DNA of 39,860 bases from contig BFEA01000047.1 of NCBI GenBank assembly GCA_003427395.1, positions 2,326,128 through 2,365,987 on the forward strand. The letters are read 5' to 3'. Position 1 is the stretch's first letter; each line of letters starts with the position of its first letter. The translations under genes were made by a program, and so were the position numbers. The notes beneath the pieces are model-generated. The model was not told the DNA's origin, searched no databases, and saw only the letters and a program-made list of their open reading frames with translations. Positions 20,105-32,511 of the stretch are shown here, one piece after another. Source of the DNA: Chara braunii. Taxonomy: Eukaryota > Streptophyta > Charophyceae > Charales > Characeae.

Positions 20105-21016
20105 AGCACTTCATTATCAACTCAGATGAATGGCCAGGGGAGGAGTCTTAGATAGTAGCTTGGGTGGGTGGCTTGGTACCAGGTGAAGCTGGTGGTGGCT
20201 GCTCAGGGTGCAGTGCAGCTGACCAGCGGGGGCAGGGTAGGTCATCTCTGCACTCTGGTGGCAAGGGCAGCTGGTGGTTCTTTGCACATGCAGGCGGCAT
20301 GGGTTGTAGCAGGTTGGGAGGCTCTCCTCCAGTGGGGAAGTTGAGGCAGTGGAGGTATATTTGGTGGCTACCGGGCGATGGGATGTGGCCCCAGGGGGCT
20401 GTGGCAGTCCGCACACATGTGACAAACTCTTTCCCGTACCTGGACTATCTTCCGTAGCCTCCACTTTTGCTGAATCAGCTGCCCCTTCCCTCCCCCCTCT
20501 CTCCTTTTCCTTTTGCTGAGTGTCGGCCATTCAGGCCCTCCCGAACCCAAGAGGACGTTCCTTTTTTTCCTCTCCCTCTTTTGTACGTAGGAAGTGCGCG
20601 CCTTAGTGAACGCACTGTGAATTTTGTTTGGCGGTTGGGAATTCCGGGATTTGTGGGCGTCTTTTTTTGTTGACGTGCCATTTCTTGCATGGAGAATTTC
20701 CCGTACCCGCACTGGAAAGATCAGTTGTGAACTCTCAGTGAGCAACTGGATAGACGTAGGACTTTTGCGCGCTCAAATCCGAGCGCCTGTATAACATTTG
20801 AATTTTGCATTCTTGAAATAGTTTGGACTAGGAACGCAACTGTTTTCGACGTCATTCTACTTTCCCAAGTACAAGCGCGGCATCTGCAAGCTTCCCCCCC
20901 CACCCTTTTTCGCCCGTCCCGCCCCATCTTCCTCCATCTCTTCTTCGCGCCTTCTCCTCTTCGCCTGTAACTGTTTTCGATCCTTTCGCTCTCTCGTGCT
21001 TTACCCTCACTCGTTC

Positions 21017-21366
21017 CTGTCCGAATCTTGGACCGCTCCGTGCTGCTTTTCCCGCCCTTCTCCTTCCCACCCGCCTCCTGCAATAGAGCTCCCTATCGAT
21101 CCCACCCAGGACGCTCGAAGCCACTGATCGACGTCGTGTAAGGAGAAAAACTCCTCCTCGCACGAAGTAATCTGATTGGCTACACAAAGAGCTGTCTGAA
21201 TCTTGGACCGCTTTGTGCTGCTTTTCCCGCCCTTCTCCTTCCTGCCTGCCGCCCGCAACAGAACTCCCTATCGATCCCACCCAGGACGCTCGAAGCCACT
21301 GATCGACGTCGTGTAAGGAGAGAAACTCCTCCTCGCACAAAGTAATCTGATTGGCTATACAAAGAG
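21017..21366. repeat. 175-bp tandem duplication
   Basis: Unit 1 at 21017-21191 and unit 2 at 21192-21366 are about 90 per cent alike. Both hold CCTATCGATCCCACCCAGGA, CGACGTCGTGTAAGGAGA and an inverted CCAAT box (GATTGGC at 21174 and 21349). Confidence 0.85.
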
Positions 21367-21470
21367 CCTGCGGGATCGATATGGCTTCTCATGGGCGATC
21401 ATCACAAACTCCTTCGCTCTTCTCAATCCTTACCCCCTGCTTCTCCCTTTGCTGCCCTCCTGCTCGTAAC

Positions 21471-21477
21471 TATAAAA
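21471..21477 (+). promoter_or_regulatory. Possible TATA box downstream of paired CCAAT motifs
   Basis: TATAAAA lies about 115 bases after the second GATTGGC, followed by a pyrimidine-rich CTCTCTCTCT stretch at about 21500. The arrangement suits a promoter, but no credible ORF follows (the ATG at 21539 stops after three codons). Confidence 0.2.
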
Positions 21478-21936
21478 TTCACAAACGCTCCCGAAAATCT
21501 CTCTCTCTCTCTACCCATCTGCCAACTTCCGAGAAGTCATGGCTAGGTGATGGGAATGCACAGCGAGTCGGAAAGTCCTGACGAGCTAACGGTGTTTTCA
21601 CAAGGCTGAGTGCCACGTGGCCGTGATGAACTGCGGGATCAAGGCTAGTCGGTGTAGGAGCTGAGTTGGCAGGGTGACGATCGTTGTGGTTTGGTGGTTG
21701 GTACATGGCAGTCGGGATCGCCAGTGCCGGAGTATGGAAGCATGTTTGCGATTGAGAGGCTGCGTGGTCGGGGGGCATGATCAGAGAGCGAAGGGTTTAC
21801 ACACATGTGATCTTCGGTTCTTCCTTTCGTTATTTCAGGAAAGTTAAGTTCACGGCGGACCCTTAATCTATTCTGCGTGTTTACTGGTCCGCCATTGTTT
21901 CCGCTCCCCTTTTTCTCTCGAACTATATATCACCAT

Positions 21937-21940
<4 letters not shown>

Positions 21941-22024
<84 letters not shown>
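21941..22024. repeat. (CT)42 microsatellite
   Basis: Uninterrupted CT run of about 84 bases. Confidence 0.95.
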
Positions 22025-22027
<3 letters not shown>

Positions 22028-23319
22028 CCTCCCCTCCTTCCCTTTCCTCTCTGTATGCACAACGCAAGTGGCTAAATGCTTTGGTGGAGTCGCTATGATT
22101 TTCTGAGTTTATAAGCTCGTTCGCCCCACTAAGTTCTAACGGATTCCGCGAGGGCGGATGTCATTGAACTTGAGAGGTCGCAAAGCTCGAATGATCTCGA
22201 CACTCCTCTATTCTCTCTCGCATCTCCTAGTATATGAGGATGTTTAAGGAATTCTTGTTTGTATTATGGAATGAACGGATGCACACTCTCAATTGGATTA
22301 GATTATCTGCTGACTAGAACGAATGCATGTTGTACTCGCTTCTTCTCGGATTAAGTACACACTAATAAGGTGGATGCAATCTGATTTGTACTCGTGTCAT
22401 GTGGACCGAACACTCCAATCCAACTGGGTGCCGACTTTCCGCACCCCTATCCCGGTCATTCCTCTATAACGAGGAACGAACACGTGTATGAGCGTGGGAC
22501 GTACGGGAAATCATCGCCAAGATCGGCAAAAGATATTACTTTCCACCAGAAACGAAGTGTTCTGGGTTTGTAGGCGTTGGTTTTGTCACAGTGGACACCC
22601 ACTTCCCTCCGTATTCGTTGTTGTTGCCCTTTAATGAGTTAATCGTCATCCCCTGGACGGCAGTGGCACCCCATTAGCCTAACACTTTGTGCAGCGAGTG
22701 TCGACGCACGGAACGTTATCGAAAAAGGGGGTTCCATTACTGGACACGTGGCGAAGACGAGAATAAGGAACGAGCAACCAGGCTGAGGCCTTCCATGTCG
22801 GATTCTGAGCTTTGCAAAGAGCGATGTCATGATCTGGTTCAAAAACGAGATCCCACGTGCGTTCCTTCGCCCTTTCACTCTAAGCGACGGCCGATAGCCT
22901 GCGTTAAAGTACAACGATACTTTTTGATTGAATAGGTGTTTGAAAATCAGGCGCGCTTATTCCTTTTCCCAAGCGACAGAAACCCATTCTCGTTAAAACA
23001 GAAACCACACGAGGGATTTCAGTTTCGTCAAAGTCCCCACATTCAATTTCCCATAAATCCTTGGCACACTCCATTTTCACTGTCTCTCTGACCCTTTTTC
23101 GCACGAAATACAACTCCGACCGGAAGACAGGGCATGTCGTGAGGTTGTGCGTCACACACATTCGTTTCGCATGACTGCAAGGGCGATAATGGTTTTTAGG
23201 GGGATCTCAAAGGTTAATGTGGCTTGTCTTATCAGTTGGGAATGTTGTAACGAGCAACCTCACGGCCAGTGCTACATTCCTTTCGGAGTGGGGAAGGGGC
23301 CCAAGAAAATGTAGAAAAT
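22025..23319. other. No gene recognised
   Basis: Several short open frames cross 22640-23160. The most protein-like is on the minus strand at 23161-22904, with VRKRVRETVKMECAKDLWEI and a Glu/Asp-rich middle. I cannot assign it or show splice partners. Confidence 0.35.
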
Positions 23320-26285
23320 GGGTTTTGCCAAAGGTTTTAGGAAGAGCATGGAGTTTCAGGTAAGAATTAGAATCTCTAACAATGTGTTATTGGTCAATGA
23401 ATTGATAAAACTAGCAAGACAATCTAAGCAAAACGCAGCAATAGTGTTTATTGATTTTGAAAAAGCTTACGACCAAGTGGACTGAAGATTCTTAGACAAG
23501 TGCCTATAGAAAATGAACTTCAGATTAAAATTTCGGGACTGGATAGGGATTCTCCACTACAACGCAGCAATAAGGGTATAGGTGAATGACATGCTTGTGC
23601 CAAAAATCAAATTGTAATGCTTCATTCGGCAAGGAGCTCTCATAGCCACCTTCCTCTTCATCATAGTAATGGAAGCTTTGGGGGTCAATCTGAGAACAAA
23701 CAAGAAAATCTTCAGACTTTGTCTGGCGGGCATCCAACAGGAAGTCATACCCATCTCCTCGATGTCCGCCGTCGACTTGACAATAGTAACAAAGGCCCCT
23801 CAAAGCAATATGGCAGAAATCCAAGCCCTGATGGCATGTTTCACCCGGGTGTCAGACATGACCGTCAATTGGGGTAGCAAGACGTAGGGCTGGTGGATCC
23901 ATTATCGTGGGGTTCGCCCCCCGGAACAACCCAAAGTGGACTGGAGACCTCTAGAGAAGCAAATTCGTGTAGTGGGGGTGACACTATCAGCGCCGGGACC
24001 ACCAAAAGAGAATGATGAATGAATCACTAAAACAACACTAGAGAAAATGCAAAAGTGAAAAAACAGAAACACGCCCATTTTGGGGAGGACGCTGATTATT
24101 AATAATTAGGTGTTGGCAGCTATCTGGTATAAGTCGGCTCTCTGACACCTTGGTAAGAGTAGTGCCAAGACCTACAAAAAACAAATCGCGACCTTCCTCT
24201 GGATGGGGGACTCAGACCAGCAACACGTGATAGGCCGAGTGGTTTGTGATACATTGGTCTAGCCTAAAACGAAGGGAGGAATGAGACTGTTGGATCCCTT
24301 TCTGCAAGCCACGACACTGTCAATCCAATGGGTAAAAGGACTGATCCTGGGCATACCCTCCCCATGGTGGAATCTGGCCAGAAACAGATTCGTAGGCTAG
24401 CCCTAAGAGTCGCCCCAAGAGTAGACCAATTGACCTGGATTAAGGACCGATATTAGTCCATCCCCTGAGCCAATTCACACTCACGAGAGGAAGGAGATAG
24501 AGGAGCAGCAAGACAAAACCTAGCAAAGGACATATTTTGGGTCATCCTTATCAAGAATTGGATAAGGTTGTTGATCCAAGACACCCCCCCCCCCCAAAAA
24601 AAAAGGATAGAACAAGTCCTGTGTCATGCCCCGTTTGGGAACAAAGTCATTACAGATAGACAAGGGCGGGTTTTTGGCAGCTCGGACCCTCAATGGGCTA
24701 TTTGAGTTGGAAATGAAATTTTTCGAGTAGGGGATATATGAGACTAAAGAAACAAAGATTGGAAAACAGTCCAACAACTAAGACTCTGTCTACGACACGC
24801 CCACAATCTAGAAGACAGGTTGGAACAACTGATATTCTCCATACCCTTAGCCTAGGTAGTGATCCTAAGAAAAGGACAGCCCTTGCAGGAACAAAACTGG
24901 GTGGTAGTCGCGACAGAGGACTTACCCCTGCAAATAGGGTGCGTGGTAGAGGTGAGAACTGAAGGAGCTATGGTGAATCTATTTGAAAGAAAAAGGGATA
25001 GCACCCTGGTCAGGTACTGCCCAGACTTAGTCTAGTGGCACGAGAATGTCAACCTATATGGGATCGGAGTGGATCAGATACATAAGGGAGGTAAGATAAA
25101 ATGACAGGTTTATCGTCCGGAAGTTCCCCTGTCCACTTTAGCCCTAAATCTGCTTGAATGGCAATGGGTGAAAGGTCGGACCGGGCAAAAACTAAAACTC
25201 ATTGACGGTAAAGAACACTTACAAAATGATTAGACCCAAGGTAGATATGCAGACAGTGGTAAGGGAAAGATAAAAGAGACACTTAAACGTGAGCGATGAT
25301 CAAATAAAAGGTATAAAGTGGTTTAAAGGAGTAAAAGAGAGACCTACTAAATTCGTCGCCCTGCAGTGGTAGATTTCTCATAGATGTCTCCCCACCAACA
25401 ACTGGATCATTGACAAAACCAATCTGGAACAGAAAAGGGGAGGCTCTCCCATGGTGTAAACTTTGCTATGCAGGATTCCCGAGCCACAAAGTACGTGAAA
25501 CAATAAAACACATTTTCCTCTAGTGCCCAGGGGCGGTACTAATGTGGCGTTGGTGGGACCGCGTTTGGTCCCTACTGGGTACTGTGGAGGAGTGACCATG
25601 GAAATGGGAAGCAATCCTACTAGGAGTATGGGGAAGGCCGCTAGCTTCTAGCTTCACCAACAACCTATTCGTCACGGCCAGGAAGGCGGTGATATGAACA
25701 TTGTGGATAAGAAGGTGTGTGTTTGATAAGAAAGGGGCCAGGATGGGGGAAGGGGAACTGGCAGAAATAGTCAGACAGTTCATAGAAACTAAAATAAGAG
25801 TGCGATGGAAAAAATTGCAGGAAAAAATCACACATTTGACACAGAAAGCAGGCATTACAAAATAAATCAGTAACTTCTGCGCAGACTGCCTGAGAGGGGA
25901 AAGGGGAGGTAGGATGGCACACATCGTTTATCATGGGGAAAGAGGGAACGAAAGTGGAGGGAATGAATTCGCCAAGGTCTGCAAACTCGATGAAGAGTTT
26001 AGTGGAATTTCTAAATATGTTCCCCCTGGTGGTCACAACAATCGTAGGCAGAAGTAAGGACAGAGCAATATACTAGTATTTTGCTTAAAGGGCACTAGGT
26101 TTCCAGGGTTGATCAGGCGCCCTCCAGCGGGTTGAAGAGGTGCCCTTGGGTAGACTATCATTATATTGGTATAAACTTATAAAGAAACAAGCTCGATGTA
26201 AAGGGACGTTGGACCTGGTTTCCCGCACGTGAAGCTCCCCATCAATAGATGGAGCCTCCTGGGGAAGTGCTAAAAAAAAAAAAAA
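23320..26285 (+). mobile_element. LINE retrotransposon, decayed: RT to zf-RVT and poly(A)
   Basis: The plus-strand frames give reverse transcriptase pieces in order. These are NNVLLVNELIKLARQS, VFIDFEKAYDQVD (first catalytic Asp region, near 23445-23482), RQGALIATFLFIIVMEALG (23630-23680) and an MSAVDLTIV stretch at the place of the catalytic YADD box (about 23762). Further on come KQIATFLWMGD and PKTKGGMRLLDPFL (24190-24300). The zf-RVT-like end follows: LPTNNWIID, CKLCYAGFPSHKV, then HIFL and CPGAVLMWRWWDRVW (25385-25565), and finally WIRRCVFDKKGA. Many stops and frameshifts break it. Several stops are TGG-to-TGA or CAG-to-TAG. No endonuclease lies upstream, so it is 5'-truncated. The A14 run at 26272-26285 may be its tail. 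Confidence 0.8.
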
Positions 26286-27840
26286 CTGGAATCTTGGGGC
26301 ATCCATTCAGGTGTACTGGTTGGTAATAGTCAAAAGGAGAAGGAAAAGGATAAACCGTGATAGGCCAAGTTCCGTACTGCGTGGCTTCACGTACCCTTCA
26401 GATTAAACCTCGAAGTAAGCCACGAGTGTGGACCTTGATGAGAAGATGGAAGGATGGGGGTCGAGTTTTTAATTTATGAGGATAATTGCATGCATTTTTC
26501 GAAATTGTCCTTGTCATTTTACTGATTACCTCCATGCGGTCGATTAGCAACTGCACGACAATCTTCAAAGACGTGGTTATAATTTCGGTTGCCGCTACAT
26601 TTTAATTACTGCGAATCATGCACGCGCGTGGGCATTTTTCAAATTCTTGCATGCTCACGCTAACTGGCTTCCCGCTTTCGTTTGGGCGCCAACTTCTTTT
26701 TTTGCTCGTCCTTCGTCTACTAGTACTCATTTGTCTTCCTTCAATCCTTAATGGAGCAGGTGATTGGTCGTCACTTGAGTGGATTGGATCAAGCCACAAG
26801 AGTGAACTTACACGTGTGGCTTGGGCGACCACCTCAATTGTACGAAAATTCAATCACCCCGCCTTTATCGACCTTCCAATTTTTTTTTCCTTCTCTCCTC
26901 CTCATCTACCACTCACTGCCCCTCCGTATGACACGTTAGTGCCTCCCCGCTTTCCACTCTATACATTTGTGCAGCCCCGTCTTTTCCTCCTCTTTGATCT
27001 CGGCTGCAATGCTGTGTGAGTTGTGTGCAAAGGCTGCAGTTCCGAATAGACTCAACGAGCCCAAGGACGAGTGCGGTGACGGCATGAGGTAAACTTAGCG
27101 ATAGTCTCGGTCGGTGGTAGTCGAAGGGACTGAGAGGTGGTGGAGAGGAAGGTGCGGGCAATGGCATGGCATTTTGGCTATGCTAGTGTGCCTTTGGTTG
27201 GACATGGTGGTTGCACACATAGTGTGCCAACATTAATTTAGTTTTAAAGTTGAATTGCAAGCCACTTCTGCTTTTCTCCATTGCTGCTTTGTCCGAGTGT
27301 GTGTGTGTGCCAAAGAATAAGTGTGTGTATTAAGTTGTACTATGCTTTGGCTGTGAGTGTCGAATGGATGCACATTGCTTCGATGTTAGAAACTCGATGC
27401 ATGAATTAGCTGTATGGTTGAGTGGGAGCTACTTGGTTTTCCTCACTCTCACTGTTTCCTTTTTTTGTGTATGGGCAGGGGATTTGGACTGGTCTCAACC
27501 ATTCACGAGCATGTATGAGTGTACTACCTGGAGATCCCCGCGCTTGGCGCGAGTGTGAGGCCGCTAGTTCGCATCCTTCGTTACGACCTTTCCCTTGCAG
27601 AGAAATGTGGGGTGACTGACTAGCTTGATCACTTGGTGCATGGATGTGTAGAAATTTAGTGTCATTTTCGGAAGTGATAATTTTGTATGGGTCAATATCC
27701 TTGCTTTCTGACTCATAATCTTGGTTGGTGCTCTCGAGGTTGGGAGTTAGAAGTAATGTTGGGGTTGTACGGAGTCGAGGTTCACTAACTTAAGTGTAAG
27801 CACAAGCCACTCCCCGTGTTCGCTCCGTACGTCGATCCGT
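26286..27840. other. No gene recognised; possible LTR fragment at 26440-26530
   Basis: GGATGGGGGTCGAG and then TTCGAAATTGTCCTTGTCAT near 26455-26515 resemble 31255-31325 (TTGAAATTATCCTTGTAATT) behind the gypsy element, so both may be pieces of the same LTR family. Elsewhere there is a T-rich patch at 26880-26890 and a GT run at 27298-27309. A stretch at 27480-27620 after an acceptor-like gggcag reads GDPRAWRECEAASSHPS, but it cannot be placed in a gene. Confidence 0.35.
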
Positions 27841-27868
27841 CATAGCAGCCTATGACAATTCCTTATTG

Positions 27869-27988
27869 TAGACAAAGACGGAGTCTACTTCGACGCGGAT
27901 GTTAGGATGTCACTATTGCGCACCGACCGGGTTCACCTCTACAACCCTAGTCTACTCTGCATGCCACATGGAACCCTCAATTCAACTG
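27869..27988 (+). CDS. Candidate exon of unknown gene
   Basis: An acceptor-like ttattgtag is followed by about 40 codons without a stop (DKDGVYFDADVRMSLLRTDR, then VHLYNPSLLCMPHGTLNST). A strong donor, ACT/gtaagt, closes it. I do not recognise the protein. The next exon-like piece does not join in the same phase, so either an exon is missing or the piece belongs to a decayed element. Confidence 0.25.
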
Positions 27989-28213
27989 TAAGTGGTGCAA
28001 GCTTGGAAATTTGTGTTTTTGGCGACGGATGGTGCTGGGGTACCAAGGTTCCATTCAGTTCCCGGATCTCACCCGCCACCCGAGGGCGCTTCCGGCGAAC
28101 TTTCGGGTCTTGATGCTTCCGCTCCACCCGCCGTTCAATAGCGAGGAGACAGATCAATTCGACGGTCAAGATTAACATCAATCAGACAGACCCTGGTGCC
28201 TCCTTCTTCCTTA

Positions 28214-28600
28214 GCCCTCACAAAGGAGATGTTGAACCTTAATGCAAAGTAAGTTTTATTAATTCTTTTGCGGTTTCTTTTTTGCCGGATTTGTATTTTT
28301 TGCGAACTTACCCTCGACGATCAGGGGAGTTTTTAAAGGTATTTGGTGCCCTTTTCTTCCTTCTCGTATGTTTGCCCTTGCCCGCGTAGTTGTAAGTTTC
28401 CGAAGGTAATCTTGGGACTGTAGCGAAAACCCCAAATTTGTCCTAGTGGTTCAATTTCTCCAACCAAAATCCTCGTTCATGCCCCACCTACTCTATTTGA
28501 TCACCGTTCACATGGGTACGAGGGTGGGGTTGCGTATGGAAGAAACGAGGCTCTGTGTGGAGAGGATGTTTCGATATGCAGGACAAAATAACTTTTATAC
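28214..28600 (+). CDS. Two phase-matched candidate exons of unknown gene
   Basis: After cttccttag, about 28216-28247 reads LTKEMLNLNA and ends AA/gtaagt. After tttgtcctag, the piece from 28446 joins in phase as N-GSISPTKILVHAPPTLF, then GYEGGVAYGRNEALCGEDVS, and stops near 28590. A third piece begins after catttgcctag at 28639 and stays open to 28827. The signals are good, but no part of the product matches a family I know, and the ends are not fixed. Confidence 0.25.
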
Positions 28601-28849
28601 ATTCAAAATAGCGCCCATCGTCTCCTTCATTTGCCTAGATGGAAGGTCAGGGGGTATATGTGTCGGATTACGAGGCAAGCTATGGTGAGCTAGAGGTCAA
28701 ACAGAGTCTGAAATCGGAGTGGATGGTTGTACGTGCGATATTCGATCGCCGATGTCTTCCTCGTTGTGGGCGTGTGAGTAAAACCGAGCTTGAGAAAGTG
28801 ATTGTCGCACCTACAATCGAAACATAACGCCGTTGGTCAGTGTCCAGGA

Positions 28850-29500
28850 TTTACGGATAAAACGAAAAAAGAAGCATGCACATCCAACTCAGACATCCAT
28901 GTCCTGAACACCTGTGGGAGGGTCCATTAGCAATGGGCTTCTATAGATAATAATTTGTGTGGCAATAGAGCGACCCCAATCTGCCATGCAATGACTTGAA
29001 TCCCCGTGTGAGGATGCAACCCTCCACAACCCTTGTGAGCTGTTGGGAAAAAGGTTCAGGCCACCCTTAGTGAAGATAGGTCTGAGGAAATGTCATTGGC
29101 CCTAAGTGAAGGCCGACAGAGGTCTTTTGGGCCCGAGATCAAGCTTTATCCCTTGTAACTAACTTGTAGGCCTAGACTCCGAGTTAGTTATTGAGATTGG
29201 GGTTTGAGACCCAACCCCAATAGGTCATAGACATTGTTGACAAGTTCTGCATGCGGCCTCTAGTAAAGGACAAAAGCTAGGAGGTCGCTAGGGAAGACAC
29301 ATTTGGGCAAATTGCTGCGAGGCAGCGACACTACTGCACAATAGCTAGGAGAGCAATGTCGAGGAGGAGAGTTGTTGTGGTGGCTGTGAGTAAGTGCTAG
29401 CCCCAATTGGGCACAAAAAAGCAAAGTGGAGAAGTTTGTTGAGGTCTTAAGCAGCAGTTGTGGTGGTTGTGAGTGAGTGTTAGCCCCAATAGGGCTGATA
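28850..29500. repeat. Unassigned; 38-bp direct repeat at 29375 and 29458
   Basis: TTGTGGTGGCTGTGAGTAAG with the following TGCTAGCCCCAAT at 29375-29412 is repeated with a few changes at 29458-29495, 83 bases on. The rest has no clear coding frame and may be decayed gypsy sequence, because a gypsy RNase H end begins just after. Confidence 0.5.
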
Positions 29501-31030
29501 TTGAAACATTGGAAGCATTACCTCCATAGTAGACATTTTGAAGTCGGATCTGACCATAGAGACACTCCAATGGATCTTAGACCCAACCCACATTGTTTGA
29601 CGCACTCAAAAGATGGATGCAAGTCATAGATATGTATGAATTCACACTTAAGCATGTCAAATAACAATATAACATGGTAGTTGATGCATTGTTAAGAAGG
29701 GCGGACTTCCTTGGATCGTTGGTCACGGAGTTCGAGTTAGAAGGGCATATACGTCAACGTGTAGTATATTCTTATGAAGAAAGGTGTGTGAGGAGTTCAA
29801 AATGGTGAACAGATTGTTATTCCTAAGTACGGATGAGATCGAAAGACTCCGCATACCTAATAGTGAGTTTCTAAGTAGCCTATTTTTATGAGAATGTCAT
29901 GATGTTGAGAGTTGTCAGGTTTGTCACGGAGACAAGTCTTGTGCAAAAGCTTCACTTCGCTTAATCAAGCCACTTCTTATTCTTTATGGACTGGTTAATT
30001 ATGAGTCATCATGAACACTCTTGTGACCAGCCGCAATGAAAACAAACATTATTTTATAATTATCGATAAAATTTTAAAATTTGCAGGTTTCATAGCGTTG
30101 TCTGAGACTATTAAGACAAAGTTTGTTATCACAAAGTTGCTAATCACCGAGTGAAGGATTTAGGGCTGCCTAAAACCATAGTAAGTGACAAAGATGTACA
30201 ATTTACAATTGATCTGTGGAGGAATCTAGCTAAGAAGTTAGGTTTTGAGCGGAAGATGACATCAGGTTATCACCCTAAGACAAACAACTAGGTTGAGCAG
30301 ATGAACAACCTGGTGCAGTAGCTCCTACGACATTACATCACACCTAACCAACATAATTAGGATTTAAAGCTACCACACCACTAAATGTCATGTTTCCTGA
30401 TCTTGAGTCCGCTACAACCACTAGAAGTATAAAGTACGCCATTGATTACAAGAAAACGCTTAATGTCGCAGTACACCACCTAAAAAAGGCTCAAAGAGCT
30501 ATTACAACATAACAACATAAACAAACACGAATTGCAATATTCTGGGTGGAGGATAGGGCATGGGTTAAGTCATCTGAGTGGACGTCGGAGCACACTTTAC
30601 AAAAGTTAATGCCTCCATATTTCAGTCAATGCCTAGTCTTAGAAATTGTATGGAACGACATTAATGATACATTCTGTGTGAAAGGCATCCCTCCTCATCA
30701 CCACACTTACCCTTATCCTTCTCCCAAAGTGATCAGTTTCCCTCTCCACAATCAATGATGCTCCCAACCATAGGTGAACATGTTGACACATTCTGTATGA
30801 TAGATATCCCTCCTCATCTCCACACTTACCTTATCCTTCTCCCAAAGTGATAATTTTTCCTCTCGACAATTAATGATGCTCCCAACCATAGATGAACATG
30901 TTGACATTGACCACATTGTGGAGCACAAAGTGATGCCAATGCCAAAACCTCCAGGAAGTGAAAGACCGTCAAAGCCACAAAGATAATACAAAGTGTTTTT
31001 CAAACATCACTTGGATCCCCAAAAGGATGT
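29500..31030 (+). mobile_element. Ty3/gypsy element 1, decayed pol 3' end
   Basis: In broken plus-strand frames I read the RNase H end (HSRHFEVGSD, then YEFTLKHVK and VVDALLRRADFLG, 29525-29720). Integrase pieces follow: LPKTIVSDKDVQFT, LAKKLGFERKMTSGYHPKTN and VEQMNN, 30165-30310. The post-integrase segment is DRAWVKSSEW and LQKLMPPYF near 30550-30620, then a chromodomain-like IDHIVEHKV with RPSKPQR near 30905-30990. The order is that of a Ty3/gypsy pol. Gag, protease and RT are missing, and stops are frequent. An LTR should follow, and the sequence from about 31235 is a candidate. Confidence 0.75.
30669..30906. repeat. 119-bp tandem duplication inside gypsy element 1
   Basis: The unit starting ACATTCTGTGTGAAAGGCAT at 30669 recurs from 30788. 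It doubles the segment between the integrase C-terminus and the chromodomain-like end. The copies differ at several sites, so the duplication is old. Confidence 0.85.
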
Positions 31031-32175
31031 GACGGACGAGCTTACGTGCATGAACTGGTTCTTGAGCCCCTTCTTTTTTTCTAAGGATGCTTTTTCGACA
31101 ACCGGACTTGAACTAATCCAGTTCCAGCTCATCCACCCAGTCCAGATCGCATTCCAACCAAGTGATTATGTCGAGGTTTATGATGTTTCTATCAATTTGG
31201 GGTTGTGTTGTTGATCTTTCAAGCCTGCCACCATTGTCCTTGAGGGGCTCTGATGGATGGGATACGTTTATTAATACTATCGTTTCATTTTTACAACTTT
31301 TGAAATTATCCTTGTAATTTACTGCAGTTTTGTTTAAGACTTACACACTTCTATTAAGCGCGCTAAGAATTCTTCCCTTATGGGTTCTTCGAATTCCGAA
31401 GATCACGGTTACCTGTCTGACTACTTTGGGACGAGTCATTTTCTTGTGCATGTAATTTTTTGAGACATCCTTAAAAGTCATGCAAACTTTTGTTTACGGA
31501 TAGTAGTGCAATCAAACTTGCCTTCTTCACATTTCGCATGCATGCAAACCGATAGCAAAGCACAATGGCGCCAAGCGCCCACACAAAGCTCAAAGATATT
31601 CATGTCGAGAACACAGTTTGGATACAAACTCGCTTCGATTGGCTATGGCGCCCAAGCGCCCACACTTCATTTCCCAACTCTATATTCACGACAACTGCTC
31701 ACACACACTCAACTTTGGATCTCCCTGGATACCCCACGCACACACACTTTCTATCACACATTCACACACTCACTCTCACTACCACCTATTGCTAGCTATG
31801 GCCGCCGAGTACAACTAATTACAAGCAGCGATGACTGCTCTAACTCCGCCTCAACCCACTTCGACTTCGGGCATCTGCAGACCACCTGGCACAAGACACT
31901 AGGGCAGTGCTTCCGCATGGCTCACCCATAAATAAATGAATAGCTGGACGCTGCCTCTTGATCTATACTTTTGTAGGTCGCTGGTCTACCCCTTTCCACC
32001 GGGCCCAGGGTGCACATAGTCCCACATGGTACTTGCTGACTGGACAAAGTGAGACTAGGACTGGATACCGTTGACTAAGCAAAGTTGGACTACCCACTTG
32101 CCCACTTGCCTCTGGTCGAACATGAGCAACACTCGAAAGGCCACTTCCAGACCTTCCGAAAGTCTGAGGACTTGG
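31031..32175. other. Unassigned; paired GC hairpins at 31567 and 31647
   Basis: GGCGC-caa-GCGCC (31567-31579) and GGCGC-ccaa-GCGCC (31647-31660) are two small perfect hairpins in otherwise similar short contexts (TGGCGCC..AAGCGCCCACAC). The rest holds CA-rich DNA near 31700-31790. No gene is recognised. Confidence 0.45.
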
Positions 32176-32264
32176 CCTTTCGGGACTGTAGCGGCTACGA
32201 CCTTGACCTTTCAGAACTATAGCAACTACGACTTGACATTTCAGAGTTGCAACTACTATGACCC
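32176..32264. repeat. 30-bp tandem repeat, three diverged units
   Basis: Units start CCTTTCGGGACTGTAGCGGC (32176), CCTTTCAGAACTATAGCAAC (32207) and CATTTCAGAGTTGCAACTAC (32237). They become steadily more diverged. Confidence 0.7.
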
Positions 32265-32511
32265 CTACACAGGTATGACCCCTACTTCGACAGGTCTACG
32301 GTTCAAAACCCGATAGCTACACAGACCTGCGACAGGCTACATGCAACTACCAAAACAAAGGTCATGGGTTCAAAACACACAGGGTCCACTTAATACTGTA
32401 CAAGGGTGGGGTGACGTCTACGGATCGAGCCCTGGGATCTGCATCTGTCACTACAAAAGTGAAAACCGTTTTACTCCCACCGGCCTAAACTCGAGGTCCT
32501 CTGAGAATACT

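Noticed and set aside
32280-32400. Possible tRNA-like B boxes (GGTTCAAAACCC, GGGTTCAAAACAC)
   Set aside because: No A box at the right distance and no foldable arms.
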